Of a stretch of DNA of 64,000 bases, positions 43,172-55,292 are shown in pieces. The DNA comes from Trigonopsis variabilis (Eukaryota; Ascomycota; Trigonopsidomycetes; Trigonopsidales; Trigonopsidaceae): positions 186,001 to 250,000 of the forward strand of contig PPXM03000001.1 of assembly GCA_003707065.3 (NCBI GenBank). The letters run 5' to 3'. The notes beneath the pieces are model-generated. The model saw nothing but the letters and a program-made list of their open reading frames with translations. It had not been told where the DNA came from and made no database searches. How positions within the stretch are numbered: the first letter of the stretch is position 1; each line of letters starts with the position of its first letter. The position numbers were made by a program, and so were the translations under genes.

Positions 43172-46100
43172 TCCAAATTCCAGATTCAGACACCTGAAAG
43201 CAAATAAAACAGCTAAAAGTTTTGAAAGAATGCCAAATCAGAGAAGGAAGAAAGATGGGACGATGACCTGAACTGATTATATGAAAAGGGATGGCCGCAT
43301 GTTAATAAAGGATATCTCAATGCTCTTTGTTTCCACAAAACAGTCCGCCCTTGTTCTTTTTGGATTGTCCTTATCGTGTTCTCATTGGAATGCGGTCTTT
43401 TAAGGAACCTATTCAAGCTAGCCTTATTTGGTTAGTGGTCTTCCCCAATGGCCCGACAATAGAAAACTAGGCAATTTTGATCATCCCGGACATAATGTTT
43501 TGACAAAGAAATCGGAGAGACAATTACCTGATGTCTATATTTAAATGAAAAAGCCGAGATGAACACCCAGGTCTTTCTCGAGAAATAAGATCACTATCAC
43601 TGACATCTGCGGATCTGAAGATCGTCTTCATCGGTTCTTAGATGGACGGGGCTATACGGATACCCGGGGTAGCTCGGTACAAATGGGCTACCGTTGTCGT
43701 ATCGAAAGGAATAGTTTACTCCCTATGTATTTAAAAATGGATATTAAATATCGAAACTTAATTTCAATGATCTGGGATCGTGAAAATTCTCTGTTTCTCG
43801 TGAAGGCATTCTAGTAAGAGTAAATGACAATGCATTGTGCCGAGTTGTGGGCGCTCAACAGCGTCCCTTTGGCACTATGCCGTTATCGGTGACATTTATC
43901 TCGAGTTCCAGATCTCCTATGTGCAGCTACAATGATTGGGCCACTAATGTCGCTCGGTTCCATTAACTGCTGGTTCCTAGTAGAAACAGGCATCTTTTCA
44001 TTAGATATCTTCAGGATGGCTCCCCTTCTGACCGTATCTTTGAACTTTCGAGGGAGACATCTCACAAGGTGCGAGTCAAGGGATCAATGGCTGAGAAAAC
44101 CTCGGCACCACAGTATAAGTCAGATGGACTTCCTTTTTTGCTAGGTAATACATTGTGCGAATCGGGCCAGTTAGGTGCATCGGCAGCCTCGTATCAGCCT
44201 GGCGGACCCCTATTGAATAATCGCGCCAAGGGAGACCTCACTTAATTTCCTCAAGGACTCAAAATATACCAATTATCGATATATGTGTCACTTTTTTCTC
44301 TGGAGTCAATTATAATACAATTCTTCTGTAGTCGAAATTCAAATTATTAACGTTCACTTGTGCTTCGTTGGAGTTGAGGGCCCGAGAAAAGATCTACTTT
44401 CGACAAAGCAATCTCTCAGCCGTAGTATTGGATTTTTTGTAGGTCTCAGGCCTTTTCTATGGGCTGCACGAGCTCCCAGATAATGATGCTCTCTGAATCC
44501 TTAAAAGCTCATTCTGGTTCATGAAGATTAAAGTTCACCTGAAATCGAAGAAGTTCCCCTCATCACGCCCTCTCGATTTTCTCATGTTCAGCGCGAAGAG
44601 ATCCTTTGACATGACCCTTCCAGGTTGGAAATATTCTGCATGCTTGCCGACTTCTATTTTCGCTAATGTCGGTATCACTAGGCTACAAGAAAAGTCTGAA
44701 CTATATTGAAAAATATGGATATAAGAACTAAAAAATTCTTCAAATAACATAATTGAACAGGCTGATCGCGCAAGTGAAAGTTTTTTAGGAGGACCTGTTA
44801 AATTAGCTGTGTTCTTTCTCGAAGACACAGAAAAAAACAGAACTTATACACATAGAAGAGCCAATCAATCATATAATCGCCTTGCGATCTATGTCTGAAG
44901 CAAAGATCGGTGGAGCTGCTGGCGCCAAAAACATCCCGAGAGGTAGACCTAGAGTAATGATGGCGGAAGTTTTGACCATATGCATGTTATGTGCTTTGTT
45001 TCAATACTCTTAAGGTTGTTGGCCCAAGGTGATTAAAAGCTGACCAATATCGCATCATTGCCGTGATGATACTGGTGCTTGCAACGGTTCTCCAAATAGA
45101 GCGACAGCTGCTCCGAACTGACTTGTATGTCAAGCAATCATATGACCGCTCGATATTTGCACAAGTTCTTCCATTTTCGAATGTACCTGCTGAAATGTAA
45201 ATGATCTATGTCCTAAATACCTCCCGAAGTCATATTGTTAACCGAAAGAGCTTGAAACGTCACTAAAAGCCTTCATATACTTACTATATATTTGGACCTT
45301 TTGAACTGGTTTTCCGGTTCTAGTCCAGTTGTTCACTGCCCCAGATGATGAAATACAGACCAATGTTAGCTTTTGGAATTTTGTCTACTAGTTCGGTGTA
45401 GGTCATAATAATACGCCAGAGTGAATGATCCAAGAAAGAGGTAAAAGAGAATTTTCTCCCGAAGATAGATAGTGAGCATTATTAGGTACAGTCAGGAGAC
45501 CTGTTTTAAGATATCAGTACGAGTACCGTTCCTTTGGTTTTTTAGAAAATTTCATATCAATAAAATCGTCGTCATTATCAGAGACCAATCGGCCCTATCT
45601 GAATCTAGTGCAGCCTTATCAATCTCTAGCCGTTCAGGTCTAATCTGGAACGTTAACCCTCAAAAATCCTGTCATAGATAATGTATGCAGTTTCCCCTTT
45701 ACCATATAGCATCAATAAAGCGTTAAGTCACCGAATCATTTAAACAAATTAGGACTTTGCTTGACGGTCATAAAGCCAGCACGAACCTGCAGATGCAACC
45801 TCAACTCTTAGCGCTTTCAAGACAGAAACATAGGATCATGCTTCTCGACAACTACTGTGAACATCTTTATCGGCCTTTTTTCACTAAATATTCTTCATTT
45901 ACGGACTAAAACACTCAATAATAGGAAAAGGCTTATATGACACATCATGGTGCCATCTATGTGAAGGATTATGATAACCTTAAACAATTAAAAAGGAGCC
46001 AAATTTATCAAGTATTTGGCTCTTTCCTCCCTTAATGGATATGTGCACCGGTGTGATCAGTATTATAGACTTGTATGAGTGATCGTTTAGATAAATATTG

Positions 46101-46331
46101 GCTACTTGGTGCTCAGATAATTCAATCTGAATGCTTTCAACGAAAAGTACTGAGACCATGGTATTGAAAGTCCTGTCCTGTCTTGTCTTGCTTGTGTAAC
46201 GATAAACTCGAATAGTAGATGGCAGGCGGGGGGTTGCCTCCTTGGGACGTGAGGATGTGTTGGCAGCATCGGTGTTGGATCGCCTTGACAACGATATTTG
46301 TTTACTTTCCGCGCCTAGCACTCGTCCATTG
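43172..46331. other. 3.2-kb divergent gap HMG gene-ASE1
   Basis: The largest gene-poor stretch in the window. Sox/Ste11-like CTTTGTTT occurs at 43325-43332 (and 44994-45001), with ACAAAGAA at 43503-43510, possible autoregulatory sites. A candidate small spliced gene lies at 44891-45200. No repeats or RNA gene recognised. Confidence 0.5.
44891..45200 (+). CDS. Candidate small single-pass membrane protein
   Basis: ATG at 44891 opens 17 codons (MSEAKIGGAAGAKNIPR) up to a GTAGAC donor; joining to an AG at 45039 (97-nt intron) gives a 70-residue product with one hydrophobic helix, IIAVMILVLATVLQI, then a charged tail. Unspliced, the first part also runs to 41 codons. No family recognised, the intron is longer than usual and its branch site is unclear, so this is tentative. 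Confidence 0.3.
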
Positions 46332-48398
46332 ATGGATCCTGGGAATCTTATCTTAAGTCCACCAGAAAGCGACTTGGCAAGTGGACATGATGAAGAGAAA
46401 GATATTCTGAACCAATTTGATTCGACAGTGAAACAAATAAATGCCATATACTCGGAAATAGGACTTAATGGCCATGAGCTGGAACAGAGAAAGTACAAAC
46501 TATACAGGCTGATGGTTGAATGGCTGAAAGCCCAAGTGGATGAAGCATCTGAAGAAAGAGATAACATAATTGATAAATGCAAAAAGTCTCAAGGACAGCT
46601 GCTAGTTCTCAGTCAAGCAATGGGAGATGTTACTTTTGAACCTCAAGATCCCATTGAAGCAATTCCGCTATGCCCTCCCTATAATCAGAGGCTCAGTGAC
46701 TTGGCTGAACTACTTAATGAATTAAAACAAATGTACGCTAACAGGATGACGAGATTTCTTTCATTGAAAGAGGATCTAATATCTTATCATTCAAAAATGA
46801 CTGACATGAAATTACCTGGCGACATCGAAAATATCGCGAATATCGAGATATCCGCGATCGATAGTATTTCCTCCTCAAAAACCCCTGCTGATCTATCTAT
46901 GGCTAGGCTGGATGCCCTAGAATCAACTCTAGAGTCTTTTCGGAACCAGTATCAATCTAGAGTGCATAAGGCACAATCTCTTGCTAGCGAGATAGCCCAA
47001 CTTTATGCGAACCTAGACATTCCTCAGCAGGAGATCGATTCGACCGTAGTCGAAACTGCTAATACCCATTCCTCTCCTCCTGTTCAGCAGGCCGACCTCG
47101 ACTACTACATGGCCGTCAAGGACAGGCTGATCCGGGAGCAAATCAGGCGTCAGGATAGAATATCTGAGCTGGGCGAGAAGATCCAGCTACTATGGGATAA
47201 ATTAGATGATGATCTGAACCATCAAGTAGAGTTCAAGAAAATAAACCGAGGAGTTCGAGCATGTACGATCCGCGCTTACGAGGATGAGTTGGACCGACTA
47301 CTAGAGAAAAAGAAAGCTCACATCCATATCTTCGTTGAAGATGCTAGACAGTCTCTCCGAGAGCTCTGGAAGCGATTGATGATTGAGGAGGAAGAGCAGT
47401 TAAACTTCTCACCAGCGTGGACAGATGAATTCACCGACGCCTCTTTGCTGGCCCATGAACAAGAAATTGCCCGCCTAACGGAACTATATGAGAAACGGAG
47501 ACCTATTCTAGACATGATTAATACCTATAGAGATATTCTTCAGGATGAAAAGACGCTGGTCGAAAGTCAACAAGATTCCTCCAGATTGACGGCCAGAGGA
47601 GGCCGCCATCATGATGCTGGGCGGTTATTGAGGGAAGAAAAGATGCGAAAAAGGATAGCCAAGGAAAAACCTAAGGTAGTCCAAGATCTTATTGCGGCAT
47701 TGGACAAATGGCAAAGCGAACACGGTCTACCATTGCTAGTTTACGGAGAAGATTACCTAAAAGTCGTGAAACAAGAAGCTAATAAATGTCGCTTAAAGGC
47801 TCCCATACGACAGGCAAAGTTAAGTCGAGACACTGGTCGAGATCCGAGTCGAGATGGAGCCAAGATCATCGATCGCTCCCGCCTTGCTTCGAGATCTGTA
47901 ACAGTTGCTTCCAAAGGAAATCAAAGTCGAACCGATCTAAGCCATAAGCAAGTCAAATCAATTCCTCTTTCTGCCCCCAAAAGTCATGGGAAATCCCTCC
48001 TTAAGCCTGCTCCTACCCAGTTTCGTCAACTCAATGACGAAAGGGCCAATAGCCCTCCATTAACTAGATTAAAAGCATCTGAGAATGTCCTTATAAAAAA
48101 TAGGTCTTATTTAAAACCTTTGCCTCAAAAGTCAGGTGGTATGAAACGAACTGACGGTACAACACTCGAAGCCGTCAGTCCCGAGAAGGAAAATAATGAC
48201 TCCAACTTCAAATTTCACACTACAAGGGACACGTCTGTATTGTCTTTGGTGGACTCTTTTGATGACAATGGATACCAAGAGTGGCGCAAGGCAGCAATAG
48301 AAAATATGGCTTCCACACCTCGTGTAGGAAGGTCCAGAATCCCGCAGCCTAATTTTGAATTAAGTGATGATACGTTTGAGAGCAGGCAAGCCAGGTAG
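46332..48398 (+). CDS. ASE1: Antiparallel microtubule bundler Ase1/PRC1/MAP65
   Basis: 688 residues from ATG at 46332; open frame reaches further upstream only via TTG. The family dimer and spectrin-like coiled coils fill residues 20-390; the microtubule-binding block is DSSRLTARGGRHHDAGRLLREEKMRKRIAKEKPKV near 420, matching fission-yeast Ase1. A basic Ser/Arg/Pro-rich C-terminus holds CDK-type sites. It bundles the anaphase midzone and supports cytokinesis. Convergent with LIG4. Confidence 0.95.
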   Translation: MDPGNLILSPPESDLASGHDEEKDILNQFDSTVKQINAIYSEIGLNGHELEQRKYKLYRLMVEWLKAQVDEASEERDNIIDKCKKSQGQLLVLSQAMGDVTFEPQDPIEAIPLCPPYNQRLSDLAELLNELKQMYANRMTRFLSLKEDLISYHSKMTDMKLPGDIENIANIEISAIDSISSSKTPADLSMARLDALESTLESFRNQYQSRVHKAQSLASEIAQLYANLDIPQQEIDSTVVETANTHSSPPVQQADLDYYMAVKDRLIREQIRRQDRISELGEKIQLLWDKLDDDLNHQVEFKKINRGVRACTIRAYEDELDRLLEKKKAHIHIFVEDARQSLRELWKRLMIEEEEQLNFSPAWTDEFTDASLLAHEQEIARLTELYEKRRPILDMINTYRDILQDEKTLVESQQDSSRLTARGGRHHDAGRLLREEKMRKRIAKEKPKVVQDLIAALDKWQSEHGLPLLVYGEDYLKVVKQEANKCRLKAPIRQAKLSRDTGRDPSRDGAKIIDRSRLASRSVTVASKGNQSRTDLSHKQVKSIPLSAPKSHGKSLLKPAPTQFRQLNDERANSPPLTRLKASENVLIKNRSYLKPLPQKSGGMKRTDGTTLEAVSPEKENNDSNFKFHTTRDTSVLSLVDSFDDNGYQEWRKAAIENMASTPRVGRSRIPQPNFELSDDTFESRQAR

Positions 48399-48636
48399 CA
48401 TGAGATATTTTCCGGAGTTATATTCTTTTAGCAGGATAATTTAAGTAACTGTTTCCTTTATTTTTGCAATCACGGCATCTTGTTATCTCCACCTATTTGT
48501 GCACAGTCTATCAGATGTAGTCTGCCATCACTCGCAGGAGCAAGGTTCTCTACATGGTTTCTAAAATCCCAGGTCACCGAATTAATGGGTGAGGCAGCTA
48601 CAATAGCACCAAGAGTCTTTGAAGGAACCGCGCTTA

Positions 48637-51600
48637 TCAGAAGGGATTTGGTAGTAGATAAGGCTCAATATCGGCTAAGGAGTTTGAATTCCAGCACTCA
48701 ATAATCCATCGATAGCTAATAAACGCGGATATTTGCCATTGAGATTTTTTCACGACTTTCGACAGCTCCTCTAGGTGAGTCCTGGGGCAAGAATCATAGG
48801 TGATAACAGTGGAAATTTCAGCCAGTGCAATTTGCTCTAATGGAATGACGGATCCGCCTTGAAGAACTAAGAGGCTTTTAGCACTAGCTATCCTGTTGTC
48901 TACATCAACCACTTCGAGACAATTCATCCGACAATCCATATGGCATAGTTGCTTTGTATGGGCCATTGTAGCGTCATAAAATAAAGCCTTCACGGATGAC
49001 AGGCGGAAAGGAGCACAGGACTGGATATCAAGTCCATCCTGTGTTAAGGAACGGAATAGTTCGGTCGCTGGGACATGAAAGGATATTGTCATATTATTCA
49101 GCAATTTATTGAGTTGACTGGAATCGATTAATCTCATAAAGGAATCTCCATAGGAATCCACCCGTAGTTGAGCAGCATGGGATAGCGCAGGACTTGCATG
49201 GAAAATATTTTTCGGTTCCACAGGCAGTAAACGAGAATACTCCAAACAGTCATAAATCCAACCTGGTCTGATAATATCAGTTGTTGCTCTAGCAATAATG
49301 GCATCAACTTTGACGGTAGGCTTATCACCAATTACGCATATATCTTTGTCCCCGTACGGTGCCGACTGTGTCAACCTTCCTCCGTGATTCTTGATCAAAG
49401 CTTGTATTTTTCTTTTGGGGGTAGGAGGCTTCATCCTGTCAGTCATAACATAGAAAGTGAGGCCTTCGAATATGGGAGGCGCTTGGGTCTCATTGACCGA
49501 GATTTTGTCCGAATCCAGAATTGTAACTGCTCTTTTTCGTGATGACACCGTCCGTCGACGTTTTTGCTCCATTTGTATCTGCTTATAAGTCTCCTGCCGC
49601 TCCGATTCTTGCCGGATTTCCATACATTCTTCCAGCGAGAGAGCCGAGGTCCAGTCCTTGTCGGTTCGAAGACGTCTAAACCTAGGGAATCGGAGCGAGA
49701 ATGAGGTCTTGAACCTTGATGTCGGAATGAATTGAGCAGCTTTTACTTCAACAACAACCGACTGGTCCGGACGGATCCAAACGTCAGGGATTTCACGAGA
49801 CCCAGATCCACCAAAGTCGATATATTGGCTTGCTTGATATAAGTTGAAGGGCTTCCATTTATCTCTAGTCATCCGCCGGATCTGTTCGTATTCCTGAACG
49901 GTGAAACCACCACCCACCCTACAAAAGGAGTAAAACTTGATCTCAGGGGGTGACGATGCACGCAGACCGCAAAGATAGCTGGATAAGATGTTTGCGCGTT
50001 TACCGTTGCCATAAAAGGCTCCGATGATGATAAGATCTAACCGCTCTCCATACTCTTCCATGTACTCCGGCTTAACTTTGATCCATTCATCCGTTCGTAA
50101 ATTGATAAGATATTTGCTATTGGGGTTTTTTATTATCAGGCCTTCATGGCCATTTTCTATGGCTTGGTTGAACTGAGCATGGATATCATCCTTGGTGTTG
50201 GCGACAGCGTAAGGCAAGACCACGATAACCCCGGACTTGGGAGTAATTAGTGCTTTCAAGACACGAAGACGCTCATGTAGACGATATTCAATAAGCGATT
50301 TTCCATTCAGATAAACAATATCAAATACATGGTACATAGGTCGCGAAGACCCGACATCATTGATTTCATTGATAGCGGCCGTTTTTAAGGTACCAAAGGG
50401 TAAAACTTTCTGGTCAATGATATCCCAAGCAGTCATTTCTCCGTCAAGAATACATGATTGGACTTTTGTAGAAAAAACACCTGACAAGTTCTTGGTCAGG
50501 CTTCCGCTGGAATCGTTCAAACTCGATCCATATAAGTGAGTATAATCAATACCATTCCGAGAAAAAAACACGCATTTTTCTTTATTAAAATGAAACTGAA
50601 TCCGCTCACCGTCCAGTTTGGGTTGAACGTAAAAGTTCCTGGGCATCTTCTTGATGATCACATCCTGGTTGCTTTTTGGAAAGGCAGCCAGCTGAGGTCT
50701 AAAACAAGAAAAGAGCCTTATTTCTCGATCGGATTTATCTAGACGATAATCAAGGTCCCATAAAGTTGACGTCACCTTTTTAAGATCACTAGTGACATTA
50801 TAGTAGTTTAAGGCATCGGGATGAAAGGCATTCAAAATACTATTTGAGGTAGCTCCAATATTTAGCTCTGTTGGTTATCATCATGATTTTTTAAGCGCTT
50901 ACGCTTCAAAATGATTCTCACGATCCATTTAAACTCAAGTGGACTGCTATTGTCATAGATTTTTTTTAGGATTTGTTGTTGATTGGATCTAAAGGAAGTA
51001 ATTAGAGTGGACAAAAATGTCGGAAGAGAACTTACAAGCCTTCGCTGGTGGCTAATTCGTCTAGTAAGTCATTGACTTGAGCAATAGTCAATCTGCCAGA
51101 TTCAACCGTGATTGCACGTTTACTAATAACTTGGAAGACTCTTGAAGCAAAGTCTCCCACGCTCTTGCTATTTTGCCCAGGAAGTTTCCAATTTTCCAGG
51201 GATTTACCATCTTGACTGGTCGAGGCGATTTGAAGAATCTGGTCTAAGCCATGTTTGTTTTATCAGCTATACATTACAGATCAATCGTCCTAATGTTTTC
51301 ATCTTCAACCCATAACTTGCAATTAAAAAAAGGCTCCCATGGTAGATACTTACGAGGGCCGCTCCTTATCCAACTAGATTCTAATCAGTTGATCTGCTTG
51401 GTAGTAATTTCACTCACATCAGGTAAAACTAGAATCTCAGTACAATCCATCATAGCCATTGCCTCTTACGTAATCTCATTACAGGATATAAATCGTTTCC
51501 GACATTTCTTTTCCAATTCTTAAAAAACCCTGCTAGAATTATATATCGTCGATCTCTGAGATTCGTATCTCTTCCTCCTGCTACTGACAACTCCTTGGAT

Positions 51601-51662
51601 AACTTTTCAAGGACGTTATCAACTAGAACGCTGAACTTCGGTATTGTATTATCACCTTTCAT
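48637..51662 (-). CDS. LIG4: DNA ligase IV
   Basis: Seven exons: 51470-51662, 51418-51428, 51354-51373, 51278-51315, 51036-51243, 50903-50988 and 48637-50867, introns 41, 44, 38, 34, 47 and 35 nt, giving 928 residues. The joins rebuild VMRLLLPDLDKERPSYGLK, a hallmark of fungal ligase IV. Catalytic Lys is in QPKLDGERIQFH (about residue 269); DGEMTAWD, HEGLIIKNP and WIKVKPEY follow; two BRCT repeats end the protein (LTFYVMTDRM onward and the last 110 residues). It seals breaks in non-homologous end joining with the Lif1/XRCC4 partner. Exons of 11 and 20 nt are unusually small. Confidence 0.93.
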
Positions 51663-52202
51663 CACCAATAGCAGATTTCCTCTGCTGCTAATCTCTAACG
51701 TGTTAATTAGAGCCTAGATCTAGTAAACCGAATCCTGTCGGATAAACTAAACAATAGTGAGAAAAGACACCCTCTGGATCTCTGGGTCGTGAAAGCTGTG
51801 TAGCGCCAAAGCAGAAGCTACTGGGAGAATTAGTATGTCACGTATTGTGTTTATTACCCTCCTCTCCTGCCACCTCTGACTCAAAAAGTGTTACCCACCT
51901 GTACTCCCAAGCTTGCTCAGTTCAGTGACATCCCTTTTACTTACAAGTTTTCCGGCTGACTCTAGAGGTGATTCATTCCTTTCTCATTTATAATCTTTCT
52001 CTTGAGGTATGCTTTTGCCGTTTTAGCTTCTAATCGTGTTTTAGGATTTTCTCCTCCGATCTTCTTGCACCAAAACGTCACCTTCACCTTCTTGTCGACA
52101 TCGGCCCTATACTTTCCTATTCACAGTGTTGGACAGTTTTTATCCTTTTTTCTCTACTCTGAGTACCTTGGACTGTTTGATTATTAGCCTTTAAGGGGCG
52201 CG
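51663..52202. other. LIG4-IRS4 divergent promoter
   Basis: Pyrimidine-rich before the IRS4 start, likely a leader sequence. No gene or repeat recognised. Confidence 0.45.
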
Positions 52203-55001
52203 ATGGACCAAAAAAGGACCTCTCGGTCCTCGAATCCTCCTCGTCCACTTTCTTCTGATATTCCTCGATTTCATCGTCGTCCTACCAAAATCGCATCATG
52301 CAGTCAAAAAGGTAATTCTGTGAACAACCCCAATGCTAAAAGAACTCCAGCTAATCCTGCTCTGGCCGCTGCCGCTGCTGTTGTCTCTGCCTCAAACAAA
52401 TCTCGTCAGCAACCGAACTCTAAACCGCCTGGGCCTTCTATACCAGGTACTGATAAAGCAATTTATTCTCTAAAAGTTCCTTCTTCGCCATCAGAGGCGT
52501 CTTCTAGACCGCCGACCAGGATGACGAGACTAAATACAGAGGCTTCCCGATCTGCTACTCGTACTTCGAGAACCCCAACCAGGGCTTCAAATAGAACTAT
52601 AGATGGGGTGAACGCCCGGAGAAATGGCACCATATTACGCCCAGGATCTGTTTCTTCTCAAGGTACTACTTTATCGTCTCAGTCAAAAGGGCTATCTAGA
52701 CCACAGTCTAGACTTGCCTCTCCTGCTGCTGCTGCTGCATCAATGAGAAAACCTTTCAAACGACCGACCGAACTTGATATCAAACGAGAAATGCATATCA
52801 ATGATATCCTTCAAGCTGCTTCAAGAGCGTCCCAGATAGTCGCTCATAAGAAAGAAGAGGACGAAAAACGGAGGAAAGAAGAACATGAAAAATTGACCAT
52901 AGAGGAGAAATCTATGGAAAAAATGGGCCAAAGCTTGGTTCCTTCTAGTACGGAAACGCCCCCTATCTCTCCGACAAGATCGTCGACTCCAATTTTTTCT
53001 TCATTATTCTCACCCAAGACAACTTCGACTTCATCTCATAGCTATATTTTCGGCGGCAGAAAACCACGAAATGCTCCTTCTGGTCCACCCTCCAATCGTG
53101 CTACCTCTCCTTCACATTCTCCTGATCGACAACATCGAAAACGAAGCTCTTCTGTCTTTTCTATATCAAAGCAAAAGAATAGTGGCTCAAATGACAAGAG
53201 CGGTGCTTTAGCGGCAGCACAGGCGGCCAAACGGCTGGACGATAGCCAGCGTGAGAGGAGATTGTATATGGAAGCTGTCATAGAAGAGGAGAAAAGGGCG
53301 CGCCAGCGTGACTTAGAGCTTAAAAAGCTACAGCAAGAGATGTCAAAGAAGGAAACGCAAAGGAAAAAGGCACGAGTTGGCTTGGAATCGAGATCAACAC
53401 TTCGCGAGCCATCTTGGGGCCCTTTAGATTCAATGACTTCCTTGGATCTGTCACGGACTAGGTCCAACTCTCCTCATTCATTTCCCAGTAATGTTGTTGT
53501 TTCTGATCGTGGATCATCAAAAGACCGAGGACGAATGACCACCGGCAGCAGCGTACGAACGGGAGGTTCCCATGATCTCAATCGAACGAATACGAACGTT
53601 GCTATGCCTTTTCCTAATAATGTCATGGTATCTGGTTCACACTATCCTGAAGAAGAAGACGATGTGGATTTGTATTCTATTGCCAGTGGTGCATCTGATG
53701 ATGATCGACACGCAGATAACGAAGGGTCTATCGAAGAAAATAGGATGAAGCATAGTGGACTTCCCCTCACCCGTCAGCGCACTCACGCTTCATCTGTTCG
53801 TTCAGCCCCTAAACATCTGACGACGCCGCCTCTACGTGCGCACGGTGGTCCTACGCTTGGTCTCCGCGAGAGGAGCCTTAGTCGACAATCTCAGTTGTCA
53901 GGGGGTCAAGATTTAGCGCGGCCAACGCTGAGCGCAGGAAGTACTACACTTCACGAATCCCCATATGCTCATTATCTCGGATCAGAAGACGCATTAAGCA
54001 GTCGGGCTTATAAGAAGAATATTGATGGAGCTAGAAAGATGAGTCCCGTGTCAAGTATCTATTCGGGCTCGAAATATCCTGAAGACATAGCTGCTTCTTC
54101 GCGTGCCGCAGCCATGCAGTCATGGAAGTTGCTCATGAGTGATACAAATAGCAGCACGGGTACTGGTAAGCGGGACAGCGCAGAACTTGATGGGAGGATA
54201 GCACTAACTGCACCGATTCCCCGCCGAAGAAAGGGAGGAAAACTTCTGAAATTAATGGGCATATCTTCCGTTCAGAACCCCCAGCCATATCAACATCAAA
54301 ATAGGAATGTTTTAAACGAAAAGTTAGAATATGGTTTTGCTGCTGGCAGGCATAAGAACCATTCTTTGATATATAGTGGAACCCATAAGATTGGAAAGAT
54401 AATAGATCCTAGAACCCTTGTTTCATCGGTTGATCAGCATCTGCATGAAAAGACACGTCCTTCGCAGTCATCTCATCTGTACCTGTCTCCCTATGATGAT
54501 GATGGAGTTAGTCTTGAGGGCTCTGAGAGCACTCTCAATAAAACTACCCAACCGCTGCCTTTGCTTACAACGATGAGGAAGGCAGAGAAGAAGTCCTTCA
54601 ATGCGGACAAACCATGGAAAGGTCACAACCATAAATATTCCGTTACAGGCCAGGAGAAGAAACGGTATGAGGGTATCTGGGCGGCCAATAGGAACTTATA
54701 TTTTGACAAACTGCCTGATTATGATCCTCAGAGAGACGCCAATCGATACGAGAACTGCGTCTTAGGACTAGTTGTGCGGAATATTTGGAAACGGAGCCGC
54801 CTTTCGGATGAACAGCTGGCAACAATATGGAATTTGGTGAACCGAGGAAACAAACGGTATCTCGATAGAGAGGAATTCGTTTTGGGAATGTGGTTGGTAG
54901 ATCAATGTCTATACGGAAGGAAGCTGCCCACAAAGATTGACGATGCTCTTTGGTTTTCGGTTGGCAGATTGAATGTGAAATTAAAACCGATGCGGCGGTG
55001 A
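52203..55001 (+). CDS. IRS4: EH-domain protein Irs4/Tax4-like
   Basis: 932 residues, single exon. A long Ser/Pro/Arg-rich disordered N-terminus with a charged coiled region (about 190-400) precedes one C-terminal EH domain (about 820-930: EKKRYEGIWAANRNLYFDKL, then VRNIWKRSRLSDEQLATIWNLV and LDREEFVLGMWLVDQCLYGRKLP), which is the Irs4/Tax4 signature. In yeast these proteins bind and activate the 5-phosphatase Inp51 and tune cell-wall signalling and autophagy. A synaptojanin-type phosphatase is encoded at 4.3 kb in this window. Confidence 0.87.
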   Translation: MDQKRTSRSSNPPRPLSSDIPRFHRRPTKIASCSQKGNSVNNPNAKRTPANPALAAAAAVVSASNKSRQQPNSKPPGPSIPGTDKAIYSLKVPSSPSEASSRPPTRMTRLNTEASRSATRTSRTPTRASNRTIDGVNARRNGTILRPGSVSSQGTTLSSQSKGLSRPQSRLASPAAAAASMRKPFKRPTELDIKREMHINDILQAASRASQIVAHKKEEDEKRRKEEHEKLTIEEKSMEKMGQSLVPSSTETPPISPTRSSTPIFSSLFSPKTTSTSSHSYIFGGRKPRNAPSGPPSNRATSPSHSPDRQHRKRSSSVFSISKQKNSGSNDKSGALAAAQAAKRLDDSQRERRLYMEAVIEEEKRARQRDLELKKLQQEMSKKETQRKKARVGLESRSTLREPSWGPLDSMTSLDLSRTRSNSPHSFPSNVVVSDRGSSKDRGRMTTGSSVRTGGSHDLNRTNTNVAMPFPNNVMVSGSHYPEEEDDVDLYSIASGASDDDRHADNEGSIEENRMKHSGLPLTRQRTHASSVRSAPKHLTTPPLRAHGGPTLGLRERSLSRQSQLSGGQDLARPTLSAGSTTLHESPYAHYLGSEDALSSRAYKKNIDGARKMSPVSSIYSGSKYPEDIAASSRAAAMQSWKLLMSDTNSSTGTGKRDSAELDGRIALTAPIPRRRKGGKLLKLMGISSVQNPQPYQHQNRNVLNEKLEYGFAAGRHKNHSLIYSGTHKIGKIIDPRTLVSSVDQHLHEKTRPSQSSHLYLSPYDDDGVSLEGSESTLNKTTQPLPLLTTMRKAEKKSFNADKPWKGHNHKYSVTGQEKKRYEGIWAANRNLYFDKLPDYDPQRDANRYENCVLGLVVRNIWKRSRLSDEQLATIWNLVNRGNKRYLDREEFVLGMWLVDQCLYGRKLPTKIDDALWFSVGRLNVKLKPMRR

Positions 55002-55292
55002 TTATACAAGTATAGATGGCTAACTATAACAAGGCCTTAATATAAATGACGGTAGAAGCCTTTCTATCACGGTATGGAGCAGTGTCTTCTTTAGACGCAC
55101 ATTGATTTCTTTGAAGATACCGCGCTAGGATGGATGGTTGATGAAGATACTTTTTGCATGATTGTACGGCGTTCATGATAATGTAATCTATGAGATCGGA
55201 CTTGATATTGAATATTAATAATACTTTTGTTTTGAATACACAATGCTGATACCAAGACATAACACCCAACGCCAATAAACAAACATGCAAAG

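Noticed and set aside
46242-46331. Upstream extension of ASE1
   Set aside because: Begins with TTG and has no in-frame ATG; the ATG at 46332 gives a normal start.
45980-46582. 200-codon minus-strand frame
   Set aside because: Overlaps the ASE1 start region; low-complexity antisense reading with no family signature.
53042-53467. 141-codon minus-strand frame
   Set aside because: Antisense shadow of the Ser/Arg-rich part of IRS4.
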